5,804 nt of DNA, taken from the NCBI GenBank assembly GCA_014378185.1, contig JACMOE010000101.1:1-5804 (forward strand), written 5' to 3'. The DNA is from Gemmatimonadaceae bacterium. Lineage in GTDB: Bacteria > Gemmatimonadota > Gemmatimonadetes > Gemmatimonadales > Gemmatimonadaceae. This document shows, in pieces, positions 4,725-5,804 of this stretch (within the stretch, counting starts at the first letter, position 1; every line of letters starts with the position of its first letter). Under the pieces are notes generated by a model that saw only the letters and a program-made list of their open reading frames with translations, had not been told where the DNA came from and ran no database searches. A program made the translations under genes and the position numbers.

Positions 4725-5666
4725 CTACACCAGCAGCCGCACGCGCGTGCCCCACGGGTCCGCGACAATGCAGTCGGCGGCTTCGGCCACTACGGTATGG
4801 CCCGCCGCGGAGAGGCTCGCCGCCGCACGCTGCACGTCCGCTGGCGATGGCAACACGATGCGCCATTCGAGCAGCCGCGCGTCCGCATCGGTGGGATGCG
4901 GTGCGCGCGGGCCAGCCCAGGTGTTGAGACCGAGATGATGGTGATACCCGCCCGCGGCGAGGAACAGCGCGCTCGGATAGTCCCACACCATCTTGTCCAG
5001 GCCGAGCGCATCGTGATAGAACGCCGCGGCCTGCTCCAGGTTGCCGACGTGCAAGTGCACGTGGCCCATAACCGTGCCTTCGGGCATGCCAGTCCACGGT
5101 GCACCACCCGCGGCGCGCACGAGGTCCGCGAGATCCAGCGGGTCACTCGACATGCGAAGCTGGCGGTCCACGCGCTCCCACATACTCCGAGGACGATCGG
5201 CATACACCTCGATGCCAAGCCCGTCGGGATCGTGGAGATACAGGGCCTCGCTCACGAGATGGTCCGACGCGCCCGCCTGGGCGCCGATGTCACCAAGATG
5301 CGATACCAACCGCCCGAGTGCGGCGCGGTCCGGCAGCAGGATGGCAAAGTGGTACAGGCCGAGCCGGGCGTGTTGCGGGCTGGCAATGGCATCAGGTCGT
5401 TCAGTGAGGTGCACGAGTGCCGTATCGCCAGCTTGCGTGCCCAGCATGGCGGTTCCGCCAGTACGATCGATCACGCGGAGCCCGAGTACGTCCTGATAGT
5501 ACGTGAGGGAGCGTTGGAGATCGGCCACCTGGAGCGCGACGGGGCCGAGTCGAGTGGCTGCCGGCAGCCGGTAACCCGGTGGGGCGATGCCGTCCGCCAT
5601 CACCGGGTCCGCGTCGCGCCGGATGTCGTCCTGCACAGTGGAGTCGATGGGGATGGTGTCCGACAT
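4725..5666 (-). CDS. catE: VOC-family extradiol ring-cleavage dioxygenase, CatE-like
   Basis: This 313-aa protein contains two vicinal-oxygen-chelate halves (about residues 38-158 and 198-313), each made of two beta-alpha-beta-beta-beta modules. Its distinctive segments (GLYHFAILLPDR, SEALYLHDPDG, GIEVYADRPRS, GHVHLHV, GGYHHHLGLNTWAG) match what I remember of Bacillus CatE-type catechol 2,3-dioxygenases. The expected reaction is metal-dependent (Fe2+ or Mn2+), O2-using cleavage of a catechol or hydroquinone ring in the cytoplasm. Candidate metal ligands are His106, Glu153 and His202. An N-terminal extension of about 35 residues is slightly longer than usual for the family. The ATG at 5666 has GGGAG 5 nt upstream. 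The gene begins 14 bp after the stop of a DoxX-family gene, the same pairing as catD-catE. The family is secure. The exact substrate and the gene symbol are inferred; a glyoxalase-like role is less likely. Confidence 0.88.
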   Translation of the reverse strand: MSDTIPIDSTVQDDIRRDADPVMADGIAPPGYRLPAATRLGPVALQVADLQRSLTYYQDVLGLRVIDRTGGTAMLGTQAGDTALVHLTERPDAIASPQHARLGLYHFAILLPDRAALGRLVSHLGDIGAQAGASDHLVSEALYLHDPDGLGIEVYADRPRSMWERVDRQLRMSSDPLDLADLVRAAGGAPWTGMPEGTVMGHVHLHVGNLEQAAAFYHDALGLDKMVWDYPSALFLAAGGYHHHLGLNTWAGPRAPHPTDADARLLEWRIVLPSPADVQRAAASLSAAGHTVVAEAADCIVADPWGTRVRLLV

Positions 5667-5671
5667 GTGGG

Positions 5672-5676
5672 CTCCC
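5672..5676 (-). promoter_or_regulatory. Ribosome-binding site of the CatE-like gene
   Basis: GGGAG on the minus strand lies 5 nt before the ATG at 5666, inside the 14-bp gap after the DoxX stop. It supports the chosen start and co-transcription. Confidence 0.65.
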
Positions 5677-5680
5677 GGCC

Positions 5681-5804
5681 TCAGCGTCGAGTCGTGTCGC
5701 GTCGGCTGGCGATGGATCCGTCAACCGAGAAGGCACCAGGACCAGCGACGGCGACCGTGAGCGAGGCGGCCATCAACAGCAGCGCGAATTCATATCCAGC
5801 GGGC
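5681..5804 (-). CDS. C-terminal end of a DoxX-family membrane protein (truncated by the right window edge)
   Basis: The last 40 codons of a minus-strand gene end at a TGA (5683-5681). The visible part reads PAGYEFALLLMAASLTVAVA followed by GPGAFSVDGSIASRR and a short basic tail. A Gly-Tyr-Glu entry, one hydrophobic transmembrane helix and then GPGxFSxD is the typical end of DoxX/MhqP/CatD-type integral membrane proteins of about 130-150 aa. These are small four-helix membrane proteins linked to redox and quinone or thiol stress. The gene runs directly into the CatE-like dioxygenase gene 14 bp downstream, the catD-catE order. Most of the protein lies outside the window, so its size and the residues of the other helices cannot be checked. 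The family call rests on this one conserved terminus and the context. Confidence 0.75.
   Translation of the reverse strand, partial: PAGYEFALLLMAASLTVAVAGPGAFSVDGSIASRRDTTRR

Overview
The window is high-GC bacterial chromosome (roughly two-thirds G+C by eye). It carries densely packed, mostly minus-strand genes with short intergenic gaps. The mix suggests a free-living aerobic bacterium: a secreted FKBP lipoprotein, a DEAD-box helicase with a DbpA-type tail, a stand-alone bacterial SET methyltransferase, a DoxX/ring-cleavage dioxygenase pair and several small lineage-type hypotheticals. The protein style resembles Gemmatimonadota. That assignment is an impression from protein style, not a search result. 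I see no rRNA, tRNA, CRISPR array, transposase, integrase or phage gene.

Layout, left to right. (1) Positions 1-541, minus strand: the 5' end of an unidentified gene runs off the left edge, preceded by an FKBP-type peptidyl-prolyl isomerase lipoprotein. (2) 602-2356, minus: a full-length DeaD/CsdA-type RNA helicase. (3) 2437-2898, plus: a small SET-domain protein methyltransferase, divergent from the helicase and sharing a control region of about 80 bp. (4) 2907-3664, minus: three tightly packed small genes. In transcription order these are a 59-aa zinc-ribbon-like protein, a 54-aa glycine-zipper membrane protein with a GTG start, and a secreted protein resembling surface-adhesin E. (5) 3665-3822: a divergent intergenic region with small repeats. 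(6) 3823-4125, plus: a 100-aa conserved-looking hypothetical with a Trp-Trp-Trp-Phe motif. (7) 4146-4670, minus: an unrecognised helical 174-aa protein. (8) 4725-5804, minus: the C-terminal end of a DoxX-family membrane protein, followed 14 bp later by a two-domain VOC/CatE-type extradiol dioxygenase.

Functional links. The DoxX-dioxygenase pair has the same gene order as the Bacillus catDE (and mhqOP-type) catechol/quinone stress loci, so it probably detoxifies catechols or quinones. The three-gene minus-strand cluster looks translationally coupled and envelope-directed, but no pathway can be named. The helicase and FKBP lipoprotein are housekeeping functions (RNA remodelling; folding of exported proteins).

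No obvious new defence, mobile or biosynthetic system is present. The most under-described items are the 54-aa glycine-zipper gene, the SET methyltransferase and the metal-site arrangement of the dioxygenase.
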